NCBI GenBank assembly: GCA_022605955.1 | Contig: JAKCOZ010000627.1 | Location: 1-64,000, forward strand | Direction: 5' to 3' | Source: Rallus limicola | Lineage: Eukaryota; Chordata; Aves; Gruiformes; Rallidae | Length of the DNA stretch: 64,000 bases | Part shown: piece after piece, positions 36,849 to 50,115 of the stretch | Numbering within the stretch: the first letter of the stretch is position 1 | Layout: every line of letters begins with the position of its first letter | Translations under genes and position numbers: made by a program | Notes under the pieces: model-generated | Told to the model about the DNA's origin: nothing | The model's input: the letters and a program-made list of their open reading frames with translations, nothing else | Databases searched by the model: none

Positions 36849-38036
36849 ATGCCTTTCAGGCCTAGCTTCTTTACTTTGGGAGTTATTGCTGGACGTTTAG
36901 CATGTTTTGAACTGCAGTCTGCTAGGGCCGAGAAAAGCACCGTAGGAGGTTCCAGGCATGTTCCCTCTTTCCAGGCAAAGGAAAAGGCTGAGAGCCAAAG
37001 TGACAGGGTCTGCTCGTGTGTCCTGTTAGGAGGTTTCAGACAAGCTATGCCTTTCAGGCCTAGCTTCTTTACTTTGGGAGTTATTGCTGGACGTTTAGCA
37101 TGTTTTGAACTGCAGTCTGCTAGGGCCGAGAAAAGCACCGTAGGAGGTTCCAGGCATGTTCCCTCTTTCCAGGCAAAGGAAAAGGCTGAGAGCCAAAGTG
37201 ACAGGGTCTGCTCGTGTGTCCTGTCAGGAGGTTTCAGACAAGCTATGCCTTTCAGGCCTAGCTTCTTTACTTTGGGAGTTATTGCTGGACGTTTAGCATG
37301 TTTTGAACTGCAGTCTGCTAGGGCCGAGAAAAGCACTGTAGGAGGTTCCAGGCATGTTCCCTCTTTCCAGGCAAAGGAAAAGGCTGAGAGCCAAAGTGAC
37401 AGGGTCTGCTCATGTGTCCTGTTAGGAGGTTTCAGACGAGCTATGCCTTTCAGGCCTAGCTTCTTTACTTTGGGAGTTATTGCTGGACGTTTAGCATGTT
37501 TTGAACTGCAGTCTGCTAGGGCCGAGAAAAGCACCGTAGGAGGTTCCAGGCATGTTCCCTCTTTCCAGGCAAAGGAAAAGGCTGAGAGCCAAAGTGACAG
37601 GGTCTGCTCGTGTGTCCTGTTAGGAGGTTTCAGACAAGCTATGCCTTTCAGGCCTAGCTTCTTTACTTTGGGAGATATTGCTGGACGTTTAGCATGTTTT
37701 GAACTGCAGTCTGCTAGGGCCGAGAAAAGCACCGTAGGAGGTTCCAGGCATGTTCCCTCTTTCCAGGCAAAGGAAAAGGCTGAGAGCCAAAGTGACAGGG
37801 TCTGCTCGTGTGTCCTGTCAGGAGGTTTCAGACAAGCTATGCCTTTCAGGCCTAGCTTCTTTACTTTGGGAGTTATTGCTGGACGTTTAGCATGTTTTGA
37901 ACTGCAGTCTGCTAGGGCCGAGAAAAGCACCGTAGGAGGTTCCAGGCATGTTCCCTCTTTCCAGGCAAAGGAAAAGGCTGAGAGCCAAAGTGACAGGGTC
38001 TGCTCGTGTGTCCTGTTAGGAGGTTTCAGACAAGCT

Positions 38037-38235
38037 ATGCCTTTCAGGCCTCGCTCCTTTACTTTGGGAGTTATTGCTGGACGTTTAGCATGTTTTGAAC
38101 TGCAGTCTGCTAGGGCCGAGAAAAGCACCGTAGGAGGTTCCAGGCATGTTCCCCTCTTTCCAGGCAAAGGAAAAGGCTGAGAGCCAAAGTGACAGGGTCT
38201 GCTCGTGTGTCCTGTTAGGAGGTTTCAGACGAGCT
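38037..38235 (+). repeat. 199-bp monomer with a C insertion; phase break
   Basis: The run at 38151-38154 is CCCC where other monomers have CCC. This shifts the phase of everything downstream by one base and ends the + strand open frame that began at 21. The same monomer also carries GGCCTCGCTCC in place of GGCCTAGCTTC. That pair of changes returns, without the extra C, in the monomer starting at 40612 (13 monomers away). The substitutions are therefore shared variants, and the insertion is private to this unit or an error. Confidence 0.85.
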
Positions 38236-41200
38236 ATGCCTTTCAGGCCTAGCTTCTTTACTTTGGGAGTTATTGCTGGACGTTTAGCATGTTTTGAACT
38301 GCAGTCTGCTAGGGCCGAGAAAAGCACCGTAGGAGGTTCCAGGCATGTTCCCTCTTTCCAGGCAAAGGAAAAGGCTGAGAGCCAAAGTGACAGGGTCTGC
38401 TCGTGTGTCCTGTTAGGAGGTTTCAGACAAGCTATGCCTTTCAGGCCTCGCTTCTTTACTTTGGGAGTTATTGCTGGACGTTTAGCATGTTTTGAACTGC
38501 AGTCTGCTAGGGCCGAGAAAAGCACCGTAGGAGGTTCCAGGCATGTTCCCTCTTTCCAGGCAAAGGAAAAGGCTGAGAGCCAAAGTGACAGGGTCTGCTC
38601 GTGTGTCCTGTCAGGAGGTTTCAGACAAGCTATGCCTTTCAGGCCTAGCTTCTTTACTTTGGGAGTTATTGCTGGACGTTTAGCATGTTTTGAACTGCAG
38701 TCTGCTAGGGCCGAGAAAAGCACCGTAGGAGGTTCCAGGCATGTTCCCTCTTTCCAGGCAAAGGAAAAGGCTGAGAGCCAAAGTGACAGGGTCTGCTCGT
38801 GTGTCCCGTTAGGAGGTTTCAGACAAGCTATGCCTTTCAGGCCTAGCTTCTTTACTTTGGGAGTTATTGCTGGACGTTTAGCATGTTTTGAACTGCAGTC
38901 TGCTAGGGCCGAGAAAAGCACCGTAGGAGGTTCCAGGCATGTTCCCTCTTTCCAGGCAAAGGAAAAGGCTGAGAGCCAAAGTGACAGGGTCTGCTCGTGT
39001 GTCCTGTTAGGAGGTTTCAGACAAGCTATGCCTTTCAGGCCTAGCTTCTTTACTTTGGGAGTTATTGCTGGACGTTTAGCATGTTTTGAACTGCAGTCTG
39101 CTAGGGCCGAGAAAAGCACCGTAGGAGGTTCCAGGCATGTTCCCTCTTTCCAGGCAAAGGAAAAGGCTGAGAGCCAAAGTGACAGGGTCTGCTCGTGTGT
39201 CCTGTCAGGAGGTTTCAGACAAGCTATGCCTTTCAGGCCTAGCTTCTTTACTTTGGGAGTTATTGCTGGACGTTTAGCATGTTTTGAACTGCAGTCTGCT
39301 AGGGCCGAGAAAAGCACCGTAGGAGGTTCCAGGCATGTTCCCTCTTTCCAGGCAAAGGAAAAGGCTGAGAGCCAAAGTGACAGGGTCTGCTCGTGTGTCC
39401 TGTTAGGAGGTTTCAGACAAGCTATGCCTTTCAGGCCTAGCTTCTTTACTTTGGGAGTTATTGCTGGACGTTTAGCATGTTTTGAACTGCAGTCTGCTAG
39501 GGCCGAGAAAAGCACCGTAGGAGGTTCCAGGCATGTTCCCTCTTTCCAGGCAAAGGAAAAGGCTGAGAGCCAAAGTGACAGGGTCTGCTCGTGTGTCCTG
39601 TCAGGAGGTTTCAGACAAGCTATGCCTTTCAGGCCTAGCTTCTTTACTTTGGGAGTTATTGCTGGACGTTTAGCATGTTTTGAACTGCAGTCTGCTAGGG
39701 CCGAGAAAAGCACTGTAGGAGGTTCCAGGCATGTTCCCTCTTTCCAGGCAAAGGAAAAGGCTGAGAGCCAAAGTGACAGGGTCTGCTCGTGTGTCCTGTT
39801 AGGAGGTTTCAGACGAGCTATGCCTTTCAGGCCTAGCTTCTTTACTTTGGGAGTTATTGCTGGACGTTTAGCATGTTTTGAACTGCAGTCTGCTAGGGCC
39901 GAGAAAAGCACCGTAGGAGGTTCCAGGCATGTTCCCTCTTTCCAGGCAAAGGAAAAGGCTGAGAGCCAAAGTGACAGGGTCTGCTCGTGTGTCCTGTTAG
40001 GAGGTTTCAGACAAGCTATGCCTTTCAGGCCTAGCTTCTTTACTTTGGGAGTTATTGCTGGACGTTTAGCATGTTTTGAACTGCAGTCTGCTAGGGCCGA
40101 GAAAAGCACCGTAGGAGGTTCCAGGCATGTTCCCTCTTTCCAGGCAAAGGAAAAGGCTGAGAGCCAAAGTGACAGGGTCTGCTCGTGTGTCCTGTTAGGA
40201 GGTTTCAGACGAGCTATGCCTTTCAGGCCTAGCTTCTTTACTTTGGGAGTTATTGCTGGACGTTTAGCATGTTTTGAACTGCAGTCTGCTAGGGCCGAGA
40301 AAAGCACCGTAGGAGGTTCCAGGCATGTTCCCTCTTTCCAGGCAAAGGAAAAGGCTGAGAGCCAAAGTGACAGGGTCTGCTCGTGTGTCCTGTTAGGAGG
40401 TTTCAGACAAGCTATGCCTTTCAGGCCTAGCTTCTTTACTTTGGGAGTTATTGCTGGACGTTTAGCATGTTTTGAACTGCAGTCTGCTAGGGCCGAGAAA
40501 AGCACCGTAGGAGGTTCCAGGCATGTTCCCTCTTTCCAGGCAAAGGAAAAGGCTGAGAGCCAAAGTGACAGGGTCTGCTCGTGTGTCCTGTTAGGAGGTT
40601 TCAGACAAGCTATGCCTTTCAGGCCTCGCTCCTTTACTTTGGGAGTTATTGCTGGACGTTTAGCATGTTTTGAACTGCAGTCTGCTAGGGCCGAGAAAAG
40701 CACCGTAGGAGGTTCCAGGCATGTTCCCTCTTTCCAGGCAAAGGAAAAGGCTGAGAGCCAAAGTGACAGGGTCTGCTCGTGTGTCCTGTTAGGAGGTTTC
40801 AGACGAGCTATGCCTTTCAGGCCTAGCTTCTTTACTTTGGGAGTTATTGCTGGACGTTTAGCATGTTTTGAACTGCAGTCTGCTAGGGCCGAGAAAAGCA
40901 CCGTAGGAGGTTCCAGGCATGTTCCCTCTTTCCAGGCAAAGGAAAAGGCTGAGAGCCAAAGTGACAGGGTCTGCTCGTGTGTCCTGTTAGGAGGTTTCAG
41001 ACAAGCTATGCCTTTCAGGCCTAGCTTCTTTACTTTGGGAGTTATTGCTGGACGTTTAGCATGTTTTGAACTGCAGTCTGCTAGGGCCGAGAAAAGCACC
41101 GTAGGAGGTTCCAGGCATGTTCCCTCTTTCCAGGCAAAGGAAAAGGCTGAGAGCCAAAGTGACAGGGTCTGCTCGTGTGTCCTGTCAGGAGGTTTCAGAC

Positions 41201-44200
41201 AAGCTATGCCTTTCAGGCCTAGCTTCTTTACTTTGGGAGTTATTGCTGGACGTTTAGCATGTTTTGAACTGCAGTCTGCTAGGGCCAAGAAAAGCACCGT
41301 AGGAGGTTCCAGGCATGTTCCCTCTTTCCAGGCAAAGGAAAAGGCTGAGAGCCAAAGTGACAGGGTCTGCTCGTGTGTCCTGTTAGGAGGTTTCAGACAA
41401 GCTATGCCTTTCAGGCCTAGCTTCTTTACTTTGGGAGTTATTGCTGGACGTTTAGCATGTTTTGAACTGCAGTCTGCTAGGGCCGAGAAAAGCACCGTAG
41501 GAGGTTCCAGGCATGTTCCCTCTTTCCAGGCAAAGGAAAAGGCTGAGAGCCAAAGTGACAGGGTCTGCTCGTGTGTCCTGTTAGGAGGTTTCAGACAAGC
41601 TATGCCTTTCAGGCCTAGCTTCTTTACTTTGGGAGTTATTGCTGGACGTTTAGCATGTTTTGAACTGCAGTCTGCTAGGGCCGAGAAAAGCACCGTAGGA
41701 GGTTCCAGGCATGTTCCCTCTTTCCAGGCAAAGGAAAAGGCTGAGAGCCAAAGTGACAGGGTCTGCTCGTGTGTCCTGTTAGGAGGTTTCAGACGAGCTA
41801 TGCCTTTCAGGCCTAGCTTCTTTACTTTGGGAGTTATTGCTGGACGTTTAGCATGTTTTGAACTGCAGTCTGCTAGGGCCGAGAAAAGCACCGTAGGAGG
41901 TTCCAGGCATGTTCCCTCTTTCCAGGCAAAGGAAAAGGCTGAGAGCCAAAGTGACAGGGTCTGCTCGTGTGTCCTGTTAGGAGGTTTCAGACGAGCTATG
42001 CCTTTCAGGCCTAGCTTCTTTACTTTGGGAGTTATTGCTGGACGTTTAGCATGTTTTGAACTGCAGTCTGCTAGGGCCGAGAAAAGCACCGTAGGAGGTT
42101 CCAGGCATGTTCCCTCTTTCCAGGCAAAGGAAAAGGCTGAGAGCCAAAGTGACAGGGTCTGCTCGTGTGTCCTGTTAGGAGGTTTCAGACAAGCTATGCC
42201 TTTCAGGCCTAGCTTCTTTACTTTGGGAGTTATTGCTGGACGTTTAGCATGTTTTGAACTGCAGTCTGCTAGGGCCGAGAAAAGCACTGTAGGAGGTTCC
42301 AGGCATGTTCCCTCTTTCCAGGCAAAGGAAAAGGCTGAGAGCCAAAGTGACAGGGTCTGCTCGTGTGTCCTGTTAGGAGGTTTCAGACAAGCTATGCCTT
42401 TCAGGCCTAGCTTCTTTACTTTGGGAGTTATTGCAAGACGTTTAGCATGTTTTGAACTGCAGTCTGCTAGGGCCGAGAAAAGCACCGTAGGAGGTTCCAG
42501 GCATGTTCCCTCTTTCCAGGCAAAGGAAAAGGCTGAGAGCCAAAGTGACAGGGTCTGCTCGTGTGTCCTGTTAGGAGGTTTCAGACGAGCTATGCCTTTC
42601 AGGCCTAGCTTCTTTACTTTGGGAGTTATTGCTGGACGTTTAGCATGTTTTGAACTGCAGTCTGCTAGGGCCGAGAAAAGCACCGTAGGAGGTTCCAGGC
42701 ATGTTCCCTCTTTCCAGGCAAAGGAAAAGGCTGAGAGCCAAAGTGACAGGGTCTGCTCGTGTGTCCTGTTAGGAGGTTTCAGACGAGCTATGCCTTTCAG
42801 GCCTAGCTTCTTTACTTTGGGAGTTATTGCTGGACGTTTAGCATGTTTTGAACTGCAGTCTGCTAGGGCCGAGAAAAGCACCGTAGGAGGTTCCAGGCAT
42901 GTTCCCTCTTTCCAGGCAAAGATAAAGGCTGAGAGCCAAAGTGACAGGGTCTGCTCGTGTGTCCTGTTAGGAGGTTTCAGACGAGCTATGCCTTTCAGGC
43001 CTAGCTTCTTTACTTTGGGAGTTATTGCTGGACGTTTAGCATGTTTTGAACTGCAGTCTGCTAGGGCCGAGAAAAGCACCGTAGGAGGTTCCAGGCATGT
43101 TCCCTCTTTCCAGGCAAAGGAAAAGGCTGAGAGCCAAAGTGACAGGGTCTGCTCGTGTGTCCTGTTAGGAGGTTTCAGACAAGCTATGCCTTTCAGGCCT
43201 AGCTTCTTTACTTTGGGAGTTATTGCTGGACGTTTAGCATGTTTTGAACTGCAGTCTGCTAGGGCCGAGAAAAGCACCGTAGGAGGTTCCAGGCATGTTC
43301 CCTCTTTCCAGGCAAAGGAAAAGGCTGAGAGCCAAAGTGACAGGGTCTGCTCGTGTGTCCTGTTAGGAGGTTTCAGACGAGCTATGCCTTTCAGGCCTAG
43401 CTTCTTTACTTTGGGAGTTATTGCTGGACGTTTAGCATGTTTTGAACTGCAGTCTGCTAGGGCCGAGAAAAGCACCGTAGGAGGTTCCAGGCATGTTCCC
43501 TCTTTCCAGGCAAAGGAAAAGGCTGAGAGCCAAAGTGACAGGGTCTGCTCGTGTGTCCTGTTAGGAGGTTTCAGACGAGCTATGCCTTTCAGGCCTAGCT
43601 TCTTTACTTTGGGAGTTATTGCTGGACGTTTAGCATGTTTTGAACTGCAGTCTGCTAGGGCCGAGAAAAGCACCGTAGGAGGTTCCAGGCATGTTCCCTC
43701 TTTCCAGGCAAAGGAAAAGGCTGAGAGCCAAAGTGACAGGGTCTGCTCGTGTGTCCTGTTAGGAGGTTTCAGACAAGCTATGCCTTTCAGGCCTAGCTTC
43801 TTTAATTTGGGAGTTATTGCTGGACGTTTAGCATGTTTTGAACTGCAGTCTGCTAGGGCCGAGAAAAGCACCGTAGGAGGTCCCAGGCATGTTCCCTCTT
43901 TCCAGGCAAAGGAAAAGGCTGAGAGCCAAAGTGACAGGGTCTGCTCGTGTGTCCTGTCAGGAGGTTTCAGACAAGCTATGCCTTTCAGGCCTAGCTTCTT
44001 TACTTTGGGAGTTATTGCTGGACGTTTAGCATGTTTTGAACTGCAGTCTGCTAGGGCCGAGAAAAGCACCGTAGGAGGTTCCAGGCATGTTCCCTCTTTC
44101 CAGGCAAAGGAAAAGGCTGAGAGCCAAAGTGACAGGGTCTGCTCGTGTGTCCTGTTAGGAGGTTTCAGACAAGCTATGCCTTTCAGGCCTAGCTTCTTTA

Positions 44201-46749
44201 CTTTGGGAGTTATTGCTGGACGTTTAGCATGTTTTGAACTGCAGTCTGCTAGGGCCGAGAAAAGCACCGTAGGAGGTTCCAGGCATGTTCCCTCTTTCCA
44301 GGCAAAGGAAAAGGCTGAGAGCCAAAGTGACAGGGTCTGCTCGTGTGTCCTGTTAGGAGGTTTCAGACAAGCTATGCCTTTCAGGCCTAGCTTCTTTACT
44401 TTGGGAGTTATTGCTGGACGTTTAGCATGTTTTGAACTGCAGTCTGCTAGGGCCGAGAAAAGCACCGTAGGAGGTTCCAGGCATGTTCCCTCTTTCCAGG
44501 CAAAGGAAAAGGCTGAGAGCCAAAGTGACAGGGTCTGCTCGTGTGTCCTGTTAGGAGGTTTCAGACAAGCTATGCCTTTCAGGCCTAGATTCTTTACTTT
44601 GGGAGTTATTGCTGGACGTTTAGCATGTTTTGAACTGCAGTCTGCTAGGGCCGAGAAAAGCACCGTAGGAGGTTCCAGGCATGTTCCCTCTTTCCAGGCA
44701 AAGGAAAAGGCTGAGAGCCAAAGTGACAGGGTCTGCTCGTGTGTCCTGTTAGGAGGTTTCAGACGAGCTATGCCTTTCAGGCCTAGCTTCTTTACTTTGG
44801 GAGTTATTGCTGGACGTTTAGCATGTTTTGAACTGCAGTCTGCTAGGGCCGAGAAAAGCACCGTAGGAGGTTCCAGGCATGTTCCCTCTTTCCAGGCAAA
44901 GGAAAAGGCTGAGAGCCAAAGTGACAGGGTCTGCTCGTGTGTCCTGTTAGGAGGTTTCAGACAAGCTATGCCTTTCAGGCCTAGCTTCTTTACTTTGGGA
45001 GTTATTGCTGGACGTTTAGCATGTTTTGAACTGCAGTCTGCTAGGGCCGAGAAAAGCACCGTAGGAGGTTCCAGGCATGTTCCCTCTTTCCAGGCAAAGG
45101 AAAAGGCTGAGAGCCAAAGTGACAGGGTCTGCTCGTGTGTCCTGTCAGGAGGTTTCAGACAAGCTATGCCTTTCAGGCCTAGCTTCTTTACTTTGGGAGT
45201 TATTGCTGGACGTTTAGCATGTTTTGAACTGCAGTCTGCTAGGGCCGAGAAAAGCACCGTAGGAGGTTCCAGGCATGTTCCCTCTTTCCAGGCAAAGGAA
45301 AAGGCTGAGAGCCAAAGTGACAGGGTCTGCTCGTGTGTCCTGTTAGGAGGTTTCAGACAAGCTATGCCTTTCAGGCCTAGCTTCTTTACTTTGGGAGTTA
45401 TTGCTGGACGTTTAGCATGTTTTGAACTGCAGTCTGCTAGGGCCGAGAAAAGCACCGTAGGAGGTTCCAGGCATGTTCCCTCTTTCCAGGCAAAGGAAAA
45501 GGCTGAGAGCCAAAGTGACAGGGTCTGCTCGTGTGTCCTGTTAGGAGGTTTCAGACAAGCTATGCCTTTCAGGCCTAGCTTCTTTACTTTGGGAGTTATT
45601 GCTGGACGTTTAGCATGTTTTGAACTGCAGTCTGCTAGGGCCGAGAAAAGCACCGTAGGAGGTTCCAGGCATGTTCCCTCTTTCCAGGCAAAGGAAAAGG
45701 CTGAGAGCCAAAGTGACAGGGTCTGCTCGTGTGTCCTGTTAGGAGGTTTCAGACGAGCTATGCCTTTCAGGCCTAGCTTCTTTACTTTGGGAGTTATTGC
45801 TGGACGTTTAGCATGTTTTGAACTGCAGTCTGCTAGGGCCGAGAAAAGCACCGTAGGAGGTTCCAGGCATGTTCCCTCTTTCCAGGCAAAGGAAAAGGCT
45901 GAGAGCCAAAGTGACAGGGTCTGCTCGTGTGTCCTGTTAGGAGGTTTCAGACGAGCTATGCCTTTCAGGCCTAGCTTCTTTACTTTGGGAGTTATTGCTG
46001 GACGTTTAGCATGTTTTGAACTGCAGTCTGCTAGGGCCGAGAAAAGCACCGTAGGAGGTTCCAGGCATGTTCCCTCTTTCCAGGCAAAGGAAAAGGCTGA
46101 GAGCCAAAGTGACAGGGTGTGCTCGTGTGTCCTGTTAGGAGGTTTCAGACAAGCTATGCCTTTCAGGCCTAGCTTCTTTACTTTGGGAGTTATTGCTGGA
46201 CGTTTAGCATGTTTTGAACTGCAGTCTGCTAGGGCCGAGAAAAGCACCGTAGGAGGTTCCAGGCATGTTCCCTCTTTCCAGGCAAAGGAAAAGGCTGAGA
46301 GCCAAAGTGACAGGGTCTGCTCGTGTGTCCTGTTAGGAGGTTTCAGACAAGCTATGCCTTTCAGGCCTAGCTTCTTTACTTTGGGAGTTATTGCTGGACG
46401 TTTAGCATGTTTTGAACTGCAGTCTGCTAGGGCCGAGAAAAGCACCGTAGGAGGTTCCAGGCATGTTCCCTCTTTCCAGGCAAAGGAAAAGGCTGAGAGC
46501 CAAAGTGACAGGGTCTGCTCGTGTGTCCTGTTAGGGGGTTTCAGACGAGCTATGCCTTTCAGGCCTAGCTTCTTTACTTTGGGAGTTATTGCTGGACGTT
46601 TAGCATGTTTTGAACTGCAGTCTGCTAGGGCCGAGAAAAGCACCGTAGGAGGTTCCAGGCATGTTCCCTCTTTCCAGGCAAAGGAAAAGGCTGAGAGCCA
46701 AAGTGACAGGGTCTGCTCGTGTGTCCTGTTAGGAGGTTTCAGACAAGCT

Positions 46750-48333
46750 ATGCCTTTCAGGCCTAGCTTCTTTACTTTGGGAGTTATTGCTGGACGTTTA
46801 GCATGTTTTGAACTGCAGTCTGCTAGGGCCGAGAAAAGCACCGTAGGAGGTTCCAGGCCTGTTCCCTCTTTCCAGGCAAAGGAAAAGGCTGAGAGCCAAA
46901 GTGACAGGGTCTGCTCGTGTGTCCTGTTAGGAGGTTTCAGACGAGCTATGCCTTTCAGGCCTAGCTTCTTTACTTTGGGAGTTATTGCTGGACGTTTAGC
47001 ATGTTTTGAACTGCAGTCTGCTAGGGCCGAGAAAAGCACCGTAGGAGGTTCCAGGCATGTTCCCTCTTTCCAGGCAAAGGAAAAGGCTGAGAGCCAAAGT
47101 GACAGGGTCTGCTCGTGTGTCCTGTTAGGAGGTTTCAGACGAGCTATGCCTTTCAGGCCTAGCTTCTTTACTTTGGGAGTTATTGCTGGACGTTTAGCAT
47201 GTTTTGAACTGCAGTCTGCTAGGGCCGAGAAAAGCACCGTAGGAGGTTCCAGGCATGTTCCCTCTTTCCAGGCAAAGGAAAAGGCTGAGAGCCAAAGTGA
47301 CAGGGTCTGCTCGTGTGTCCTGTTAGGAGGTTTCAGACGAGCTATGCCTTTCAGGCCTAGCTTCTTTACTTTGGGAGTTATTGCTGGACGTTTAGCATGT
47401 TTTGAACTGCAGTCTGCTAGGGCCGAGAAAAGCACCGTAGGAGGTTCCAGGCATGTTCCCTCTTTCCAGGCAAAGGAAAAGGCTGAGAGCCAAAGTGACA
47501 GGGTCTGCTCGTGTGTCCTGTTAGGAGGTTTCAGACAAGCTATGCCTTTCAGGCCTAGCTTCTTTACTTTGGGAGTTATTGCTGGACGTTTAGCATGTTT
47601 TGAACTGCAGTCTGCTAGGGCCGAGAAAAGCACCGTAGGAGGTTCCAGGCATGTTCCCTCTTTCCAGGCAAAGGAAAAGGCTGAGAGCCAAAGTGACAGG
47701 GTCTGCTCGTGTGTCCTGTTAGGAGGTTTCAGACGAGCTATGCCTTTCAGGCCTAGCTTCTTTACTTTGGGAGTTATTGCTGGACGTTTAGCATGTTTTG
47801 AACTGCAGTCTGCTAGGGCCGAGAAAAGCACCGTAGGAGGTTCCAGGCATGTTCCCTCTTTCCAGGCAAAGGAAAAGGCTGAGAGCCAAAGTGACAGGGT
47901 CTGCTCGTGTGTCCTGTTAGGAGGTTTCAGAAAAGCTATGCCTTTCAGGCCTAGCTTCTTTACTTTGGGAGTTATTGCTGGACGTTTAGCATGTTTTGAA
48001 CTGCAGTCTGCTAGGGCCGAGAAAAGCACCGTAGGAGGTTCCAGGCATGTTCCCTCTTTCCAGGCAAAGGAAAAGGCTGAGAGCCAAAGTGACAGGGTCT
48101 GCTCGTGTGTCCTGTTAGGAGGTTTCAGACAAGCTATGCCTTTCAGGCCTAGCTTCTTTACTTTGGGAGTTATTGCTGGACGTTTAGCATGTTTTGAACT
48201 GCAGTCTGCTAGGGCCGAGAAAAGCACCGTAGGAGGTTCCAGGCATGTTCCCTCTTTCCAGGCAAAGGAAAAGGCTGAGACCCAAAGTGACAGGGTCTGC
48301 TCGTGTGTTCTGTTAGGAGGTTTCAGACGAGCT
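46750..48333 (+). repeat. 8-monomer unit, first copy
   Basis: Eight monomers with the junction order CGAGC x3, CAAGC, CGAGC, AAAGC, CAAGC, then a GAGACCC monomer (48281) with a CGAGC junction. The rare AAAGC junction is at 47932. Private changes are GGCCTGTTCC (46859) and GTGTTCTG (about 48309). The adjacent block at 48334-50115 repeats the order with one unit added. Confidence 0.82.
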
Positions 48334-50115
48334 ATGCCTTTCAGGCCTAGCTTCTTTACTTTGGGAGTTATTGCTGGACGTTTAGCATGTTTTGAACTGC
48401 AGTCTGCTAGGGCCGAGAAAAGCACCGTAGGAGGTTCCAGGCATGTTCCCTCTTTCCAGGCAAAGGAAAAGGCTGAGAGCCAAAGTGACAGGGTCTGCTC
48501 GTGTGTCCTGTTAGGAGGTTTCAGACGAGCTATGCCTTTCAGGCCTAGCTTCTTTACTTTGGGAGTTATTGCTGGACGTTTAGCATGTTTTGAACTGCAG
48601 TCTGCTAGGGCCGAGAAAAGCACCGTAGGAGGTTCCAGGCATGTTCCCTCTTTCCAGGCAAAGGAAAAGGCTGAGAGCCAAAGTGACAGGGTCTGCTCGT
48701 GTGTCCTGTTAGGAGGTTTCAGACGAGCTATGCCTTTCAGGCCTAGCTTCTTTACTTTGGGAGTTATTGCTGGACGTTTAGCATGTTTTGAACTGCAGTC
48801 TGCTAGGGCCGAGAAAAGCACCGTAGGAGGTTCCAGGCATGTTCCCTCTTTCCAGGCAAAGGAAAAGGCTGAGAGCCAAAGTGACAGGGTCTGCTCGTGT
48901 GTCCTGTTAGGAGGTTTCAGACGAGCTATGCCTTTCAGGCCTAGCTTCTTTACTTTGGGAGTTATTGCTGGACGTTTAGCATGTTTTGAACTGCAGTCTG
49001 CTAGGGCCGAGAAAAGCACCGTAGGAGGTTCCAGGCATGTTCCCTCTTTCCAGGCAAAGGAAAAGGCTGAGAGCCAAAGTGACAGGGTCTGCTCGTGTGT
49101 CCTGTTAGGAGGTTTCAGACAAGCTATGCCTTTCAGGCCTAGCTTCTTTACTTTGGGAGTTATTGCTGGACGTTTAGCATGTTTTGAACTGCAGTCTGCT
49201 AGGGCCGAGAAAAGCACCGTAGGAGGTTCCAGGCATGTTCCCTCTTTCCAGGCAAAGGAAAAGGCTGAGAGCCAAAGTGACAGGGTCTGCTCGTGTGTCC
49301 TGTTAGGAGGTTTCAGACGAGCTATGCCTTTCAGGCCTAGCTTCTTTACTTTGGGAGTTATTGCTGGACGTTTAGCATGTTTTGAACTGCAGTCTGCTAG
49401 GGCCGAGAAAAGCACCGTAGGAGGTTCCAGGCATGTTCCCTCTTTCCAGGCAAAGGAAAAGGCTGAGAGCCAAAGTGACAGGGTCTGCTCGTGTGTCCTG
49501 TTAGGAGGTTTCAGACGAGCTATGCCTTTCAGGCCTAGCTTCTTTACTTTGGGAGTTATTGCTGGACGTTTAGCATGTTTTGAACTGCAGTCTGCTAGGG
49601 CCGAGAAAAGCACCGTAGGAGGTTCCAGGCATGTTCCCTCTTTCCAGGCAAAGGAAAAGGCTGAGAGCCAAAGTGACAGGGTCTGCTCGTGTGTCCTGTT
49701 AGGAGGTTTCAGAAAAGCTATGCCTTTCAGGCCTAGCTTCTTTACTTTGGGAGTTATTGCTGGACGTTTAGCATGTTTTGAACTGCAGTCTGCTAGGGCC
49801 GAGAAAAGCACCGTAGGAGGTTCCAGGCATGTTCCCTCTTTCCAGGCAAAGGAAAAGGCTGAGAGCCAAAGTGACAGGGTCTGCTCGTGTGTCCTGTTAG
49901 GAGGTTTCAGACAAGCTATGCCTTTCAGGCCTAGCTTCTTTACTTTGGGAGTTATTGCTGGACGTTTAGCATGTTTTGAACTGCAGTCTGCTAGGGCCGA
50001 GAAAAGCACCGTAGGAGGTTCCAGGCATGTTCCCTCTTTCCAGGCAAAGGAAAAGGCTGAGACCCAAAGTGACAGGGTCTGCTCGTGTGTCCTGTTAGGA
50101 GGTTTCAGACGAGCT
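48334..50115 (+). repeat. 9-monomer unit, second copy (one monomer gained)
   Basis: Directly follows the 8-monomer unit. It has the same order of junction types, with one extra CGAGC-type monomer before the AAAGC junction (49714) and the GAGACCC marker (50063). The rare markers are spaced 1782 bases (nine monomers) from their partners. This is a tandem pair caught differing by exactly one monomer. A third AAAGC junction occurs at 51298, eight monomers further on, without the rest of the block. Confidence 0.82.

Noticed and set aside
21..38180. A giant 12,719-residue protein made of 66-residue repeats on the + strand
   Set aside because: The frame is open only because a 198-base unit without a stop in that frame is repeated. 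There is no promoter, splice or domain evidence, variants are not biased toward silent changes as far as I can see, and single-base indels at 38151 and 56263 break the frame.
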